Source: Hirsutella rhossiliensis
Lineage: Eukaryota; Ascomycota; Sordariomycetes; Hypocreales; Ophiocordycipitaceae
Reading direction: 5' to 3'
Length of the DNA: 64,000 nt
Assembly: GCF_020360975.1 (NCBI RefSeq)
Contig: NW_025408686.1
Coordinates: forward strand, 806,001 to 870,000
This document shows positions 27,883-38,639 of the stretch, piece after piece. The position numbers were made by a program, and so were the translations under genes. The notes beneath the pieces were generated by a model. That model had not been told where the DNA came from. It saw nothing but the letters and a program-made list of their open reading frames with translations, and ran no database searches. Within the stretch, counting starts at the first letter, position 1. Every line of letters begins with the position of its first letter.

Positions 27883-30656
27883 CAGTGTTGCTAATAATAT
27901 GACAATAAAGTAGTATACTGCAGTATATACAATACAATACGCGATTTCTCATATTGTACCAATACAATATGCTCGCCGTCATATTGTGACGATACAATAT
28001 GGCGCCTTCCATACTGGCAATATATGGCTTGTATTGTTTGTATTGGTTGGTGGTCATTCGCCTTTCCGTTCCCAATTCGCGCCAATATGATGACGCGTCA
28101 AAATACACGCGTAAATATAAGCATGTTCTATGTATTGTTTTTCGTCTGGCGGACCTCCAGGACGTAAAATCTTCCTATTGGCGCACGGAAACGCGTAAAT
28201 GTATGTATAAATCCAGACCTACAGGGTAGCGGCTCGCCGTCCAAACACTGTTTTCCTCCTCAACCCCGCTTTCCCACCCCAGGACTTACAAGCAATCTCG
28301 ATGCCTCAACAACGCCTGCCTTTTGTTCAAACATCGCCGCGACGGGATTCGTCAATATCAGACGAATACTCGGAGATTTCCAGCCCACGGTTGCATGATC
28401 CAGATGAGACCCAAACCACTGAATGCCAATCGTCGCAACCTCGCACGGCCTCCATAAACCCTTCGGCCAAGCCAAGAACATCATGGGTCTTTTCTCATAT
28501 GCCAGACGAGGACATAGAGACGAAATACTACAATCAGCGGACCGGAAAAGAAGAATGGCGCTGCAAACACTGTGACAAAACGTATTGCTGTTCCGGTGGA
28601 ACTGCGGCCCCAGCCAAGCACCTTACGGATCCTCCTCCTGACGGTCACGGCCTCCCAAAGGCGCGCCACGAACAGCCAAAGTCACGAATATACGAACTAT
28701 TCTCGAGATAGCTCGTGTTATGGCCAAAGAACATCCCCGAAAACGCCGTCGGCTCAACGATCAATCCGGAGACTCGATCGACCCAGACCAGCTCGAAGCT
28801 TTATACGTAAGGTTTATTACGTCCTGTTCTCTCCCATTTAGGCTTGTGGAATGCCCAGAATTCCGAGCATTCTTAGCCTACCTCAACGCCGATATCGATA
28901 CTTGGCTTCCAGATACACACGAGACCATCAAGAAATGGATTATGCGGCAGTACGAAGGTCAGAAGGAGAAGGTCAAGCAGCGCATCCAGTCAGCAAAGTC
29001 AAAAATTCATATCAGCTGCGACCTATGGACTTCCCCCAACTCTTTGGCCATCTTAGGCGTAGTTGCTCATTACGTTGCAGAAGACAGTCAGTTGGAACAC
29101 CATGTCTTGGCTTTGAAAGACATCGACAGTGAGCACGACGGATATCACCTGGCAAGGGCAATTTTGGAAGTGGTTGATGACTGGGGTTTGCTTCCAACCT
29201 TGGATATTTTGTGATGGACAATGCAGGCAATAACGATACAATGATGAGATCTCTTTCCCTTGGTAAGTACGGTGCCCTGTTTTTCTGACTGGCCCTAACA
29301 TCTACAGGCCTTCTACGTCGATATGACATTCGATACGATCCCAAATCTCACCGACTCCGCTGCCAAGGTCACATTATCAACCTTGCCGCCAAAGCTTTCT
29401 CTTCGTTACCGATAATGAGAAGCTCAAAGACGACGAACGTGATGGGCATAATGTGACACTAAAAGAGATCGAGGCGTGGCGGAAAAGGGTCCCTTGGCAA
29501 GCTCCACAACTTCGTGGTTTTCGTCCAAAGTAGTGTTCAGCGTCGCCAAAAGTTTCTGGCCATCAGCCATAATCGCAAGCTTGCGCGAGATAATGACACG
29601 AGGTGGAGTTCGTGGTACACCATGCTACGAGCGGCCTTGCATCTTAGAGGCGCAGTCGAGGATATTCAACAAATGGGTGGAAGGAGATTGTGCCGGAGAC
29701 GAGCTCTCTCCCGAGGAGTGGGTCATCCTCGAGAAGATCAAGTCTTTCTTGGAGAAGCTTAAAATGACGACAAAGGCCCTTGAGTCATCGTTTGCAACTC
29801 TTGACAATGTTCTCTTGGCTATGGACTTCGTATTGGCGCAATTTGAAGCAGGAAAAGAGGCACATATCGACGATCCGATTATGGCACCAATGTATAACTC
29901 GGGCTGGGCGAAGATGGATAAGTACTATTGTCTTACTGACGAATCGCCTGCCTACGTCGCTGCGATTGTGCTTCACCCTTCGCATAAATGGCACTACATA
30001 CACGAAAACTGGAAGAAGGAGTGGGCTGACTCGTCAAAGAAGCTGATGGAGACACTGTGGGATGATTATAAACCTGTGGAGCCGCCTTCTCTATCTGAGG
30101 TTCCGTTGACGACCACGAACGAGTTCTTGAATTGGAGAAACAAGCACCTACAACCAGCACTTATCACAGACGAGTACGAGCGATATTGTAAGTCTGAACG
30201 GGTTTATGGGTTCACAAGCGCCCTCGCATGGTGGCTGGAGGAAACACAGCAAAAGAACTACCCATACCTGAGCAAAATGGCGGTGGATATACTGTCAATT
30301 CCCGCAATGTCTGCTGAGCCCGAAAGACTCTTCTCTGGGGCAAAAATAACCATCACAGACCGTCGAAATCGACTTGGGAGTGATGTAATTCAGGCATTGG
30401 AGTGCTTGAAGTCATGGTTTGGGATACAGGATTTTCAGGGTGACGATATTTCAGCAACGACGGTTGAATAATGAGGGTCACGTGGGATATACGGGATATA
30501 TTGTTTTACTGGCAATATATTGGGTCACTGGCAATACAATACAATATGGACCAATGCCATATTGCGCAATACAATACGCACCTCTTGACAGTACAATAAT
30601 ATTGCGAGGGGTCCATATTGCCAATATACGTATTGTTTATATTATTAGCAACACTG
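27883..30656 (+). mobile_element. hAT transposon hAT-1 (2774 bp)
   Basis: It is flanked by the exact 8-bp duplication gtgccgac (27875-27882 and 30657-30664) and has perfect 18-bp inverted repeats CAGTGTTGCTAATAATAT. Both subterminal regions (about 180-200 bp) are packed with CAATAC/CAATAT words in both orientations. It carries a transposase on the plus strand. Confidence 0.97.
28301..30471 (+). pseudogene. hAT-1 transposase (BED finger, catalytic region, hAT dimerisation domain)
   Basis: ATG 28301. A BED-type zinc finger is at residues about 75-120 (WRCKHCDKTYCCSGGT...H). The frame breaks near 28709. 28720-29214 continues with RKRRRLNDQ and SCDLWTSPNSLAILGVVAHY (the region of the first catalytic Asp), then breaks again. 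A short intron or frame change is likely near 29260-29305. 29476-30471 gives DNDTRWSSWYTML in a second frame, then the C-terminal dimerisation domain YPYLSKMAVDILSIPAMSAE and PERLFSGAKITITDRRNRL. The end structure and duplication are intact, so the element looks young even though its gene is broken. Confidence 0.9.
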
Positions 30657-30877
30657 GTGCCGACCTGTCTTGCATAAACGAGCCGACCCATCGCGCGAGG
30701 GTCGGTGCCCAGGCCACCCTTGCTCCCGTAGGCGAAGGACCAAGCTGTTGCGGAGGACTGTGTCGAAGGCGCCCTGAATGTCCAAAGTCACCAATGTTGC
30801 AACCTGCTTGCAGGCAAATGCCTCCTCGATGTCATGAATCAAGGCAGCAACGAGATCCACGGCCGATCTGCCCGGTT

Positions 30878-31225
30878 CCGTATTCGCCCAAGATAACGCC
30901 TCTACACATACGGCTGCGGTTGTGCAAGACTGGCTTGTGCCATGGTGCGAAGAAAACGGGGTGCGTTTGCCCGACTGGCCGGCTTATTCGCCGGACTTAA
31001 ATCCGATTGAGAATCTATGGAAAGTCTTAAAGGAAAAATTTATAGAAAACCACCCCGACCTTGTTGGCCTCCCAAAAAAATGACTGTGCAAAGCGGAAGC
31101 TATGCGAAGCAGCGGTTGAGGCGTGGGAGCAGATTGAAGAGAGGGTGTTGGAAAACCTCGTGGATTCGATGCCTCGGCGTTGTGCGGCTGTTGTAGTCGC
31201 GCGGGGTTGGTATACTAAATACTGA
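30878..31225 (+). pseudogene. Tc1/mariner transposase C-terminal fragment
   Basis: It reads VFAQDNASTHTAAVVQDW (second catalytic Asp) and LPDWPAYSPDLNPIENLWKV (third catalytic acidic region, DLNPIENLW), then KEKFIENHPDL. After a stop it continues with ERVLENLVDSMPRRCAAVVV, the usual end. The N-terminal half is missing on the left, where the LINE begins. The sequence after it, to about 31400, may hold the 3' UTR and end of the element. Confidence 0.85.
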
Positions 31226-31561
31226 GAATAACCTCGAAAACTTCCAACTTCGGCTAAATAAGATTCATCAAACGGCTAGTCAATTGCCCTTAAATTGGCT
31301 GTGTTTTGCGCCTCTAAAGTTGCTTCGTTGCCGTACCAAATTTGGGTCGGATTTGGATTAGGCGGAACTTTTGGAAGGTGACTGTAGCCCAGCACTATCT
31401 TTTTTTTTTTCAAGTTGTATTACGCCCGGAGGGTTCCCCCTATAGAGCCACTACGCTAAGCTATAAACCTTCTGTACATGGTCCCATCTCACCTTTGGTG
31501 AGCTCGTGATGAACAAGCGAATGCTGGACCCGCTCAAGCAAGCACCACCTTTTATTATTAT
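31226..31561. other. Spacer with poly(T) and possible minus-strand retroposon tail
   Basis: An 11-base T run at about 31400-31411 followed by CAAGTTGTATTACGCCCGGA looks, on the minus strand, like a retroposon ending GGGCGTAATACAA-poly(A). A related end, TTGTATTGCGCCCAGG, is at about 41018-41033 with an (ATT)n tail. The Copia element inserted in that ATT tract. Confidence 0.4.
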
Positions 31562-32152
31562 TGTCGGGAGGTCTGTACTGCAGTAACGCAATGGGTTGTA
31601 TTCAAGATGTCTTGCTAGGAAGGGAGGAAAGGGAATGAGGGGGCACACTATGTCGCGAAGCAGATTTGATGTTCAATTGAACATGTCACCTGAACAACAG
31701 GTGGCTTGATTTTTCGTGACAGTTATGAGCCCGGGAGGAGGGGCTAACCCCTCCTGGAACTTCCGGTAACTGCGCACGACCACCTAGGCTAGCGCGCACC
31801 CCGACGGAGTCAGTGTTCGAGACCTGCACCTGTGTAATGCCATAGCCAGAGCCCGAGGCACTGTCGCAGAGTAGCCCGAATGGCACAAGGCAGAGAGGGC
31901 CCAGAGCTAAAGCGAGAGTGGTCTCAGGAATCCCAGGCTAGCCCGTGATCCCTGAGGGGGTGTGTCGCGAAGCAGATTTGATGTTCAATTGAACATGTCA
32001 CCTGAACAACAGGTGGCTTGATTTTTCGTGACACACTACGTGCCCTTTATACACGGATCCCCGAGGTCCATACACGTGACGCTAAGGGTCACGTGTGCGT
32101 GTGTGCGCACCTCCCTTACAATCCTACTATAGCTATATGCTACATTCCCACA
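31562..32152 (-). repeat. Copia 3' LTR, interrupted by a TRIM
   Basis: The outer parts, 31562-31650 and 32039-32152, match the 5' LTR at 40804-41005 almost base for base. The remainder, 31651-32038, is the TRIM plus its second target copy. On the minus strand the LTR begins TGTGGGAATGTAGC and ends CCTCCCGACA. Confidence 0.95.
31651..32033 (+). mobile_element. TRIM: miniature LTR retrotransposon (383 bp, 71-bp LTRs)
   Basis: Two identical 71-bp direct repeats (31651-31721 and 31963-32033), each starting TGTCGCGAAG and ending TTTCGTGACA, flank a 241-bp non-coding interior. The whole is bordered by the exact 5-bp duplication cacta (31646-31650 and 32034-32038). Directly after the first repeat is GTTATGAGCCC, complementary to the anticodon-loop part of initiator tRNA-Met, the half-tRNA primer used by many Copia elements. 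Before the second repeat is the purine run TGAGGGGGTG. The LTR holds the perfect palindrome TGTTCAATTGAACA and the hairpin CACCTG-AACAA-CAGGTG. Confidence 0.9.
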
Positions 32153-32239
32153 CTGGCAAATCTTCTTTTATCGCTGCAATCGCAGCAGTAGCAGCAGGTG
32201 CGGGAGCGTAGCAGCAACCGCAAGGGTGCGAAAAGAGTG

Positions 32240-33044
32240 ACGGTTCGAGCGGCAGCTAGCGGGGAGGGCGTTCGACTGATCCTTCTATCCTAATCGTAAG
32301 GCTATTCGTATCGACGAGGCGTTCGAGGGCGCGGTTAGGCGATGCCTTTGTCATAGCATCTGCTGGGTTGTCTGCGCCGTTAATCCAGCGGATTTCTGTG
32401 ATCTCACGCCTTTCGTAGGATTGACGTAGGGCCATGATATCTATCATCAATCGCTTCTCCTTCGTTGTGCCTAGCTTAACGAGGCACTCGTAGAGGGGAA
32501 AAAGAGTCGGTGCAAACGATTAGGGGGATAGGGGGGAAGATTGAGGCGGTCTGTGATCTTCCGTATCGTCGTTGCTAGTGATATCCCAATATCGAATCCG
32601 TTGACCATGCCGTAGATCTCTGATGCTAGCACGCTTCGGGTGACCCTCTTACACTTCGTTGAGCTCCAATGGAGGACATTGCCCTTGATCCCGAATTGGT
32701 CTTTGGTACGTGCGGTCTCGGTCTCATTGACTAGGGCAATGACGAAGCCTAGCTGTGACGATAGGTCCTTATTGTTCGCAAAGGAACCGTCGGTAAAGAC
32801 GATAAGCTTGGCATTGGCGAGGTCAATAGGGATATACGTTAGGCCTCGCTGCTGGTGGTCTTTCTGCCATTGAAGCCGCTTGTTGAGGGTCGTGCAATCC
32901 TCTTCCGTAGGGGTTTGGACCTGGGCAGCAATAGAGATGTCGAATGAGGCCTCTGGTTGACAGATTGAAGCCACATACGCGCCACGGGCACGCTGTTCCA
33001 CGTACTGTTGGGCTCGATCGTATGCCTTGATGTCGATGGGTTCG
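32240..33044 (-). pseudogene. Copia RNase H and C-terminus
   Basis: The frame at 33076-32471 reads YVASICQPEASFDISIAAQ (end of the RT connection), then RNase H with FTDGSFANNKDLSSQLGFVI (first catalytic Asp), LHWSSTKCKRVTRSVLASEI (catalytic Glu) and NGFDIGISL. After a frame change near 32480, 32450-32256 reads ITEIRWINGADNPADAMTK, the standard Copia ending with the last catalytic Asp. It is separated from its RT half by hAT-2. Confidence 0.9.
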
Positions 33045-33052
33045 ATCTTGGC

Positions 33053-36000
33053 CAGGCTTGGAAATCGATCGTACAATCGATTTGATCGAATCGATTAATC
33101 GAATCGATTTCGATTTCGATCGATCGATTAGAAGTCCTGCTCGATCGATATCGTATCGATCCAACCTCCAATCGATCGATTTGATCGTCGTTCGCCATGT
33201 CCATACAAGGTGTCCAGGGTAGGCTGCGTAGGTTGGATGCGTGACGATGCTGCCGCCCGACGCGTCTGCCAAACACCCTGGCAAACGACCGGGGGTCCCA
33301 GGCAGCCAGTCATATCTATCTTGTTGCCGCGCGTCGCGTGTCGACAAAAGTAAATTGATCTCTCCGTCTCTTGCGTTTGCAAGTCCTCCCCGTTCAACGG
33401 AATCAGTACGCGTCGCAACCAGGAATTATTTCGGGCCTCAGCCTGTCCGAGTAGACTTCATACAGATTCGACCTTATCAGCCTCGCACCCTTCGATTTGA
33501 CCTCGCCCACATTGTTTACGGACGTTTCCCACCATGGACGCGCTTGATGAGGACATAGAGATCGCCTCCTCCACGCCGCCGCCTTCCGAGCCGACAACCA
33601 GTTCAGCATCAACTAAATATGCACCCATGGGGTTTCCAGATTATGAAGCTTGGACGACTGATAAATTTGGGCGGTTCCCCGGCACGATTTGCCACGACCC
33701 TTCTCGAGAACGGACGTGGTGGTGGCAATTCGGATTCAGAATGAAGGACAACAGGTCACGGCCCCACAAGATCGTATGGATCTGCGAGAGATGCTTCCTC
33801 CGGGACAGGCCGAAGACAGCACATTACGTCTTCATCGCTTCGACTGGGAAGCGTCGTCCGACATCTGAGGAAGGAGCACAAAGTCGTGGTTTGTGCCACC
33901 TCTCCGTACCCCATCTCCACGTCGTTCGATCATGCCCGCTAACTTGTCAGCCACCTTCTAGACAACGTGCAGGCTCAGTTACCGGGAGTGGAGGTGCAGA
34001 ACGGAACCTGCTTGATATGCTTCGCGCCGATCCGACGAACCCTCGAGATCAGACTCTTCTCAGCAATCTGCATACGTTATTCGATCCGAAGATGAATCAA
34101 CTGCTCCTGCTCGACTGGCTTACATATCATAACCTCCCCTTTAATGTCGTAAACTCAGACTCCGACAAAACACATCATTCCTCGGTATCAACGCCCACTT
34201 TATCGACCAAGATTGGAACCAATGGGGAATCCTCTTGGCTTTGCCGGCTCTCGCGAAACGCCATACTGGAGCAGCGCTTGCAGATGAAGTTGCAGATACA
34301 ATATGCGCGTTTGGTCTTGAAGACAGGTATAGAACCACAGTCAACACTTCTTGGGTCCGTTAGCTGACAATCTTGACTGTTATCCGGCGTCAGAATCGGG
34401 TACTACACGCTTGACAACGCTACGAATAATGATACGGCTGTGGAAGCGCTTGCCGCTGAGTTCGATTTCGACAGGGAAGAGCGTCGCATCCGCTGCGCCC
34501 TCATTTTCTGAACCTGGCCGTCAGGGCTATGATGTACGGCAGCAAAGGGATAATTTCAACGAGTTGCTTGCTCATTGGGGCGATAAGGACTTTGTGGCTG
34601 AAGAGGAAGAGCAGCGCCAGTTGTCCGACGCTATCAATGAGCTGGCGACCGACGACGACTTCTGTGTGCCGAGCATGGAAGAAGGATTCGAGGTTGAAAC
34701 AGTCCCAGAAGGCAGTCAGGATCAGGACGTACTGCCCGACATCATCAATGGCGAAGAAGTGGACAAGTACCGCAAGTTTGGGCCATTTGGCAAACTTCAC
34801 AATATTGGCATTGCTCTTCGAACGAGCAGTCAACTTCTCGAGGTCTTTACGAAGCTCAACGGCAAACCGCTCCTACTGAACCTATTCTTACGTGGGTTCA
34901 AAACGTCTGCACTCGCTGGCAATCCGATGAGGCGATGGCCTCACGCGCTCTGCTGAAGCGTACGGCTTTGAACAGGATGTTTTCCATCATCGAGGAACGA
35001 TGGCTTGGCAAAGGCGGCAAAGAACAGGACAAACCAGCGATACTGAAAGAACAACTTTCCCTTGAAGAATGGAAGGTCGTTGTTGCGGTTCAGAAGATCC
35101 TTCAGCCATTCAAGATCGCCTCGAAGCAACTCCAGGGCGAGGGTATTGCTGGTAAACGCTCCACGTCAGGAGGGTTCGATGAGTACTTCCGGTGGTAGAG
35201 ATGCTCCTTGACCACCTCGAACTAGCAGTTCAGGGAGTTATAATCGAAGAGAACGAAGATCAGACCATGAAAGAGGTTCACCTGTTCAATGACATGGACG
35301 CAAGAACTCGCAGGGTTTTGAAGATTTACATCAAGCTCGGATGGAAGAAGCTGAACGACTACTATAGCAAGCTGACCTCAACCGCATATGTAGCGGCAGT
35401 GGTGTTCCACCCTGCAAGAAGTGGCGCGCTCTGGAACGGCTTTGGAGCCAACTCCGTCTCGTCAGACGTCGGGTGGGAAAGAACATATGCGAGAAGCTTA
35501 GCGACAGTCTGGAAAGAGAGTACAAGAACATGGCTCATCGGCAATCCTGCGATGGTGTTTCAGCGGATACGACTAATAGTGGCTTGGACTATATTGAGCG
35601 TCGATTGGCGTTTAGTCGATCATTGGCTTGCCCTGAGCCTCGAGGGCGGCAAATTAAAGGACCAAAGCAGTCAACCGCCTTGCAAGAACAGGACGAGCTT
35701 GATCAGTACCTATCAGAGCCGCCGGTGGAAAATATCGCATACAAAACGGACCCAATCGCTTGGTGGAAGGACGTTGGTGTTGCGCGGTTTCCTCGGCTGT
35801 CTTATATGGCTGTTGACTACCTTACCATCGCGTCGTCTTCAGCAGGAACGGAAAGAGATTTTAGCAGCTGTGGGAGGATGATAACACCACTGAGATCTCG
35901 CCTACGACGCCATATTGTGGCGATGGCGCAGTGTCTTCGTTCCTGGAGTAAAGCTGGCATCTATCAGCCGACACTTCCTCTTGGTCTGCTTGAAGGGACA

Positions 36001-36193
36001 ATTGGAGGCAAGTTCTTCAACTGATGGGCAAGATCACCCTAGATAGGGATGATTTTTAGTATTGATCGATTCGATCGTCGATCGATTCGAATCAAACAGC
36101 GATCGATCGATATCGATCGATTGAAGGTGACGATCGATAAAATTCGATCGATCAGGCTCGAAAATCGATCTATAAGATCGATTTCCAACTCTG
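33053..36193 (+). mobile_element. hAT transposon hAT-2 (3141 bp) inside Copia pol
   Basis: It has an exact 8-bp duplication atcttggc (33045-33052 and 36194-36201). The 18-bp inverted repeats CAG[G/A][C/G]TTGGAAATCGATC differ at two positions. The first and last ~130 bp are almost wholly built from ATCGAT/GATCGA words. The Copia reading frame resumes on both sides when the element and one target copy are removed. Confidence 0.97.
33534..36024 (+). pseudogene. hAT-2 transposase (frameshifted)
   Basis: ATG 33534 leads through an acidic, Pro/Ser-rich start into a C2H2/BED-like finger ([20 protein letters not shown], with the His residues in the next frame). The coding then passes through frames 34351-34956 and 34935-35198 (SIIEERWLGKGGKEQDKPAI, LSLEEWKVVVAVQKILQPFK) and a segment KLGWKKLNDYYSKLTSTAYV. 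It ends in the dimerisation domain in the frame 35473-36024 (MAVDYLTIASSSAGTERDFS, SCGRMITPLRSRLRR). At least four frame changes, some of which may be introns. It is a different hAT lineage from hAT-1. Confidence 0.88.
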
Positions 36194-36201
36194 ATCTTGG
36201 C

Positions 36202-37480
36202 TGCTTGACCCTTTTGTTGAAGCAGTAGAGCGTTGTGGAAAGTGGTGTCTTGGAGGGTTATCTTTGCACCGTTGAAGTCAATGCTAGTACCCGGGGTCAT
36301 CGTTGTCTTCGGCTTTGCCCGAAATTGTGCCTTTACGAGTTCCGCTTCCTCTAGCGCGGAAAAACGTTGTGTGCCAAGCATAAGGGTATCGTCAGTCTGC
36401 ATTCCCACAATCCCAAAGTTATCAGGTCCCTTATTCGTAATTAGGAAGCATAGGTCGTAGGTTGATGTGGACATGTCGAGGTTATCGACATGATGCCCGT
36501 GATAGGTTCGAAACCAATGGACTCCGGCCTCCGCAATTCCGTATAGGGGCTTAATAACGCGAATGATTGTTCCTTCCGGGTATCTTCCTTCTAATTCGGC
36601 GGGAAGATGCGTGAGAATGGTGCGGAATAGTTCGGTCTGCGCCTGGGGATACGCTTGTGTGATGTCACGAAGAGAGAGGTCATGCCGTGAGAAAGGAGGT
36701 CTGGGGAGATAGCAGAAACAAGCCGTTGACTGACGCGTTGAATTGTCGGGGATTGCGTCAATAGGGTGGTTTCTCTTGGTCGTTGTGCCCTTGGACCACG
36801 AGCCTTGACTTCTCGTATGGTTTGGTTTCTTTGCCTTTAACCTCGCGGACCATGCGGGAGCGGAAGATATGATGGTTCCCGTGCTTTGCTTCATTGTAGC
36901 GTTCGAAGCTAAACACTCCTCGTACCAATAGATCATCGATCTCCGTGCTATCGGATTCCTCAAAGGGTGCCTGGCGTTGTGATAATGCCTTCGTCCCGTA
37001 GCTTGATGGCTAGTTGGTAGGCATCTTCTTCCTTCTTGACTAGGAACGTCGTCTTTGGCTTGTTCTTCGAACCAGGGGGGCGGCCTCGCTTGCGCGGCGC
37101 CGGGGGATTAGGAGCAGGAACAGGGGCAGGGGCAGGGGCAGAAACAGGAACAGAATCGCTCGCAGGATCAGAAACAGGAATGTCAGAATCATCCGCAGCA
37201 GCAGCAGCGGGGCAGGGATCGTCGTCTCGTCGCGGAAATAAGGCTGCACAAGGGTGGAACGGAAGGTCTGGGGTCCGTTGATAGTATCAATTGTGACATT
37301 GGAGCCATCAATTGCACTAATCTTAAAAGGCCTTGCCAGCCGAGCTTTTCTCTCCACACTCGGACCTCGCTTTGCAGTGGGAGCGATAGTATAACGCCTG
37401 TTGATGATGGTCCGTTCTTTGTGTGTAAGGCGCCCTGCACTTGCCGCTCTGCTGAGAGCTGACGAAGCATTTTCATCGCT
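36202..37480 (-). pseudogene. Copia integrase C-terminus and reverse transcriptase
   Basis: Minus strand: 37476-37040 carries an integrase C-terminal region with a low-complexity acidic stretch. 36963-36202 carries RT: FSRHDLSLRDITQAYPQAQT (first Asp region), IIRVIKPLYGIAEAGVHWF (the Copia KPLYGL motif) and FGIVGMQTDDTLMLG (a variant of YVDD in which the position before DD is Thr). hAT-2 starts right after the RT thumb. The frame is broken near 36720 and 37000. Confidence 0.88.
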
Positions 37481-38333
37481 TTCTGGGCTGCGGCAGCCCT
37501 TTCAGGGTCGTAGCAGAAGGGGCGAATCTAACGCCATTCGAGGGTAGGCGCCAAAGACTAGGAGCGTAGGGACAATGCCATTTAGCCCTGCTGTGTCGTT
37601 GATGGCTTTGATAGCCATTTGAAGGATCGATTCGGGATGTGAAGGTCCCGATTTCTGCGTGGAGGATCTCAAACGCACGGCGGAGAGGGCATGATATCTT
37701 TCAACCTTTCCAACGGACCAATGTGCTTCCACAGGGACTTGCTTGCAGGTTATCCCCATAAGCTTTGCCTCGTTACGGAACTCTAGGAGGCAAAATTGGT
37801 CCCTGCGTCGTGCTTGATAGTATCAGGGGGTCCGAGATATGTGTCTATCCAGAGGGCTCGGAGGGCTTCCCACGTATCCTTTGCTGACATCGATAGGAGG
37901 AACCTGGCTGCTTGGAACGCTGTTGCTGTATCTACCACGTGCAAGACGGGGCGTTGAGGGGTTCAAGGTAGAGCACATCAGCGACGATTTCGTAGTTGAA
38001 TTCCTGGTCATCCTTTAGGGTGAATTTGAAGCGTCTTGGAGCTTGAGAGTGCATTTGACAGTGATGACAGAATCTCGAGATGTTCTCTAGGATATCTATC
38101 GTCACATCGTTGTGGCCAGCTTGCCGTAGGAGGTTGTGAAGTCTTGGGACCGCTGGGTGCCCGAATCGACGATGAAGAGTGCGGATCTCGCTCTCCGTGA
38201 GGAATGCGATAGCGGCCTCGTTGGTCTTAGGTAGGAGGAACCAAGGATGTCCCCATTTGCGGATAACCGGGAGGGTTGTTCGTCCGACAATAGTGTCTGT
38301 AAGGTTGTTGAAATAGATGCCTAGGCGATCCAT
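37481..38333 (-). pseudogene. Copia GAG-pre-integrase zinc domain and integrase core
   Basis: The frame at 38333-37932 holds the HHCC domain LHRRFGHPAVPRLHNLLRQA with ...CHHCQMH (about 38200-38050), then KDDQEFNYEIVADVLYLEP (integrase core start with its Asp). 38011-37823 and 37759-37502 hold later core pieces (VPVEAHWSVGKVERYHALSA, carrying the catalytic Glu region). Three frames are needed. Confidence 0.85.
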
Positions 38334-38334
38334 A

Positions 38335-38610
38335 TCAGCGAGAGAGAGAGGAGGGAGTAGGGGTCTTGAGGATATGGAATGTGATCCTTCCGAGAGGTGT
38401 TTTAAGGGCGATAGAGCCGAGGGATAGAATGGCTTCGCCGTTGCCGAATTTGATAGAAGCTTGGCCTGCTGTAGTCTTATCGAGCGTTATAGCAGGGTCT
38501 TCTCGTTGTAGAGCGATGCATTGGTCGTAGCCAGCTGTGGAAACCTTCGCGGCGCCTGTGTCAATTATGATGCCCTGGAATCGGAGTCTTGAGTAGCGCT
38601 CCTCTATCAT
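38335..38610 (-). CDS. Copia protease segment
   Basis: An open minus-strand frame with IIIDTGAAKVSTAGYDQC: the aspartic protease active site D-T-G-A is intact, followed by an ILSLGSIALKTPLGRI flap-like region. This enzyme would cut the polyprotein. It is preceded and followed by frame changes (near 38620 and 38335). Confidence 0.85.
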   Translation of the reverse strand: MIEERYSRLRFQGIIIDTGAAKVSTAGYDQCIALQREDPAITLDKTTAGQASIKFGNGEAILSLGSIALKTPLGRITFHILKTPTPSSLSR

Positions 38611-38639
38611 GAATTGGGAAGCAGGTGTAGCGTTGTTTT

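Larger units (their letters stand above)
27435..30880 (-). pseudogene. Tad-like LINE reverse transcriptase fragment, split by hAT-1
   Basis: Two pieces read on the minus strand in order. The first is 30880-30665, with VDLVAALIHDIEEAF and VTLDIQGAFDTV (the first RT aspartate). The second is 27874-27435, with CGLPQGSPVSPILF and FGYADDTAILC (the catalytic YADD, about 27709-27741), then FDPEKTEVMHF and MRWLGVWLD. The pieces join in frame when hAT-1 and one target duplication are removed (...YARQVGT-RIRYQD...). The 5' side ends abruptly at 30880 against a Tc1/mariner remnant. The 3' limit near 27435 is approximate. Confidence 0.85.

Noticed and set aside
31646..32038. Reading the two 71-bp repeats as a simple tandem or segmental duplication
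   Set aside because: TG...CA ends, an adjoining primer-site match, a purine tract and an exact 5-bp duplication outside the pair fit an LTR element far better.
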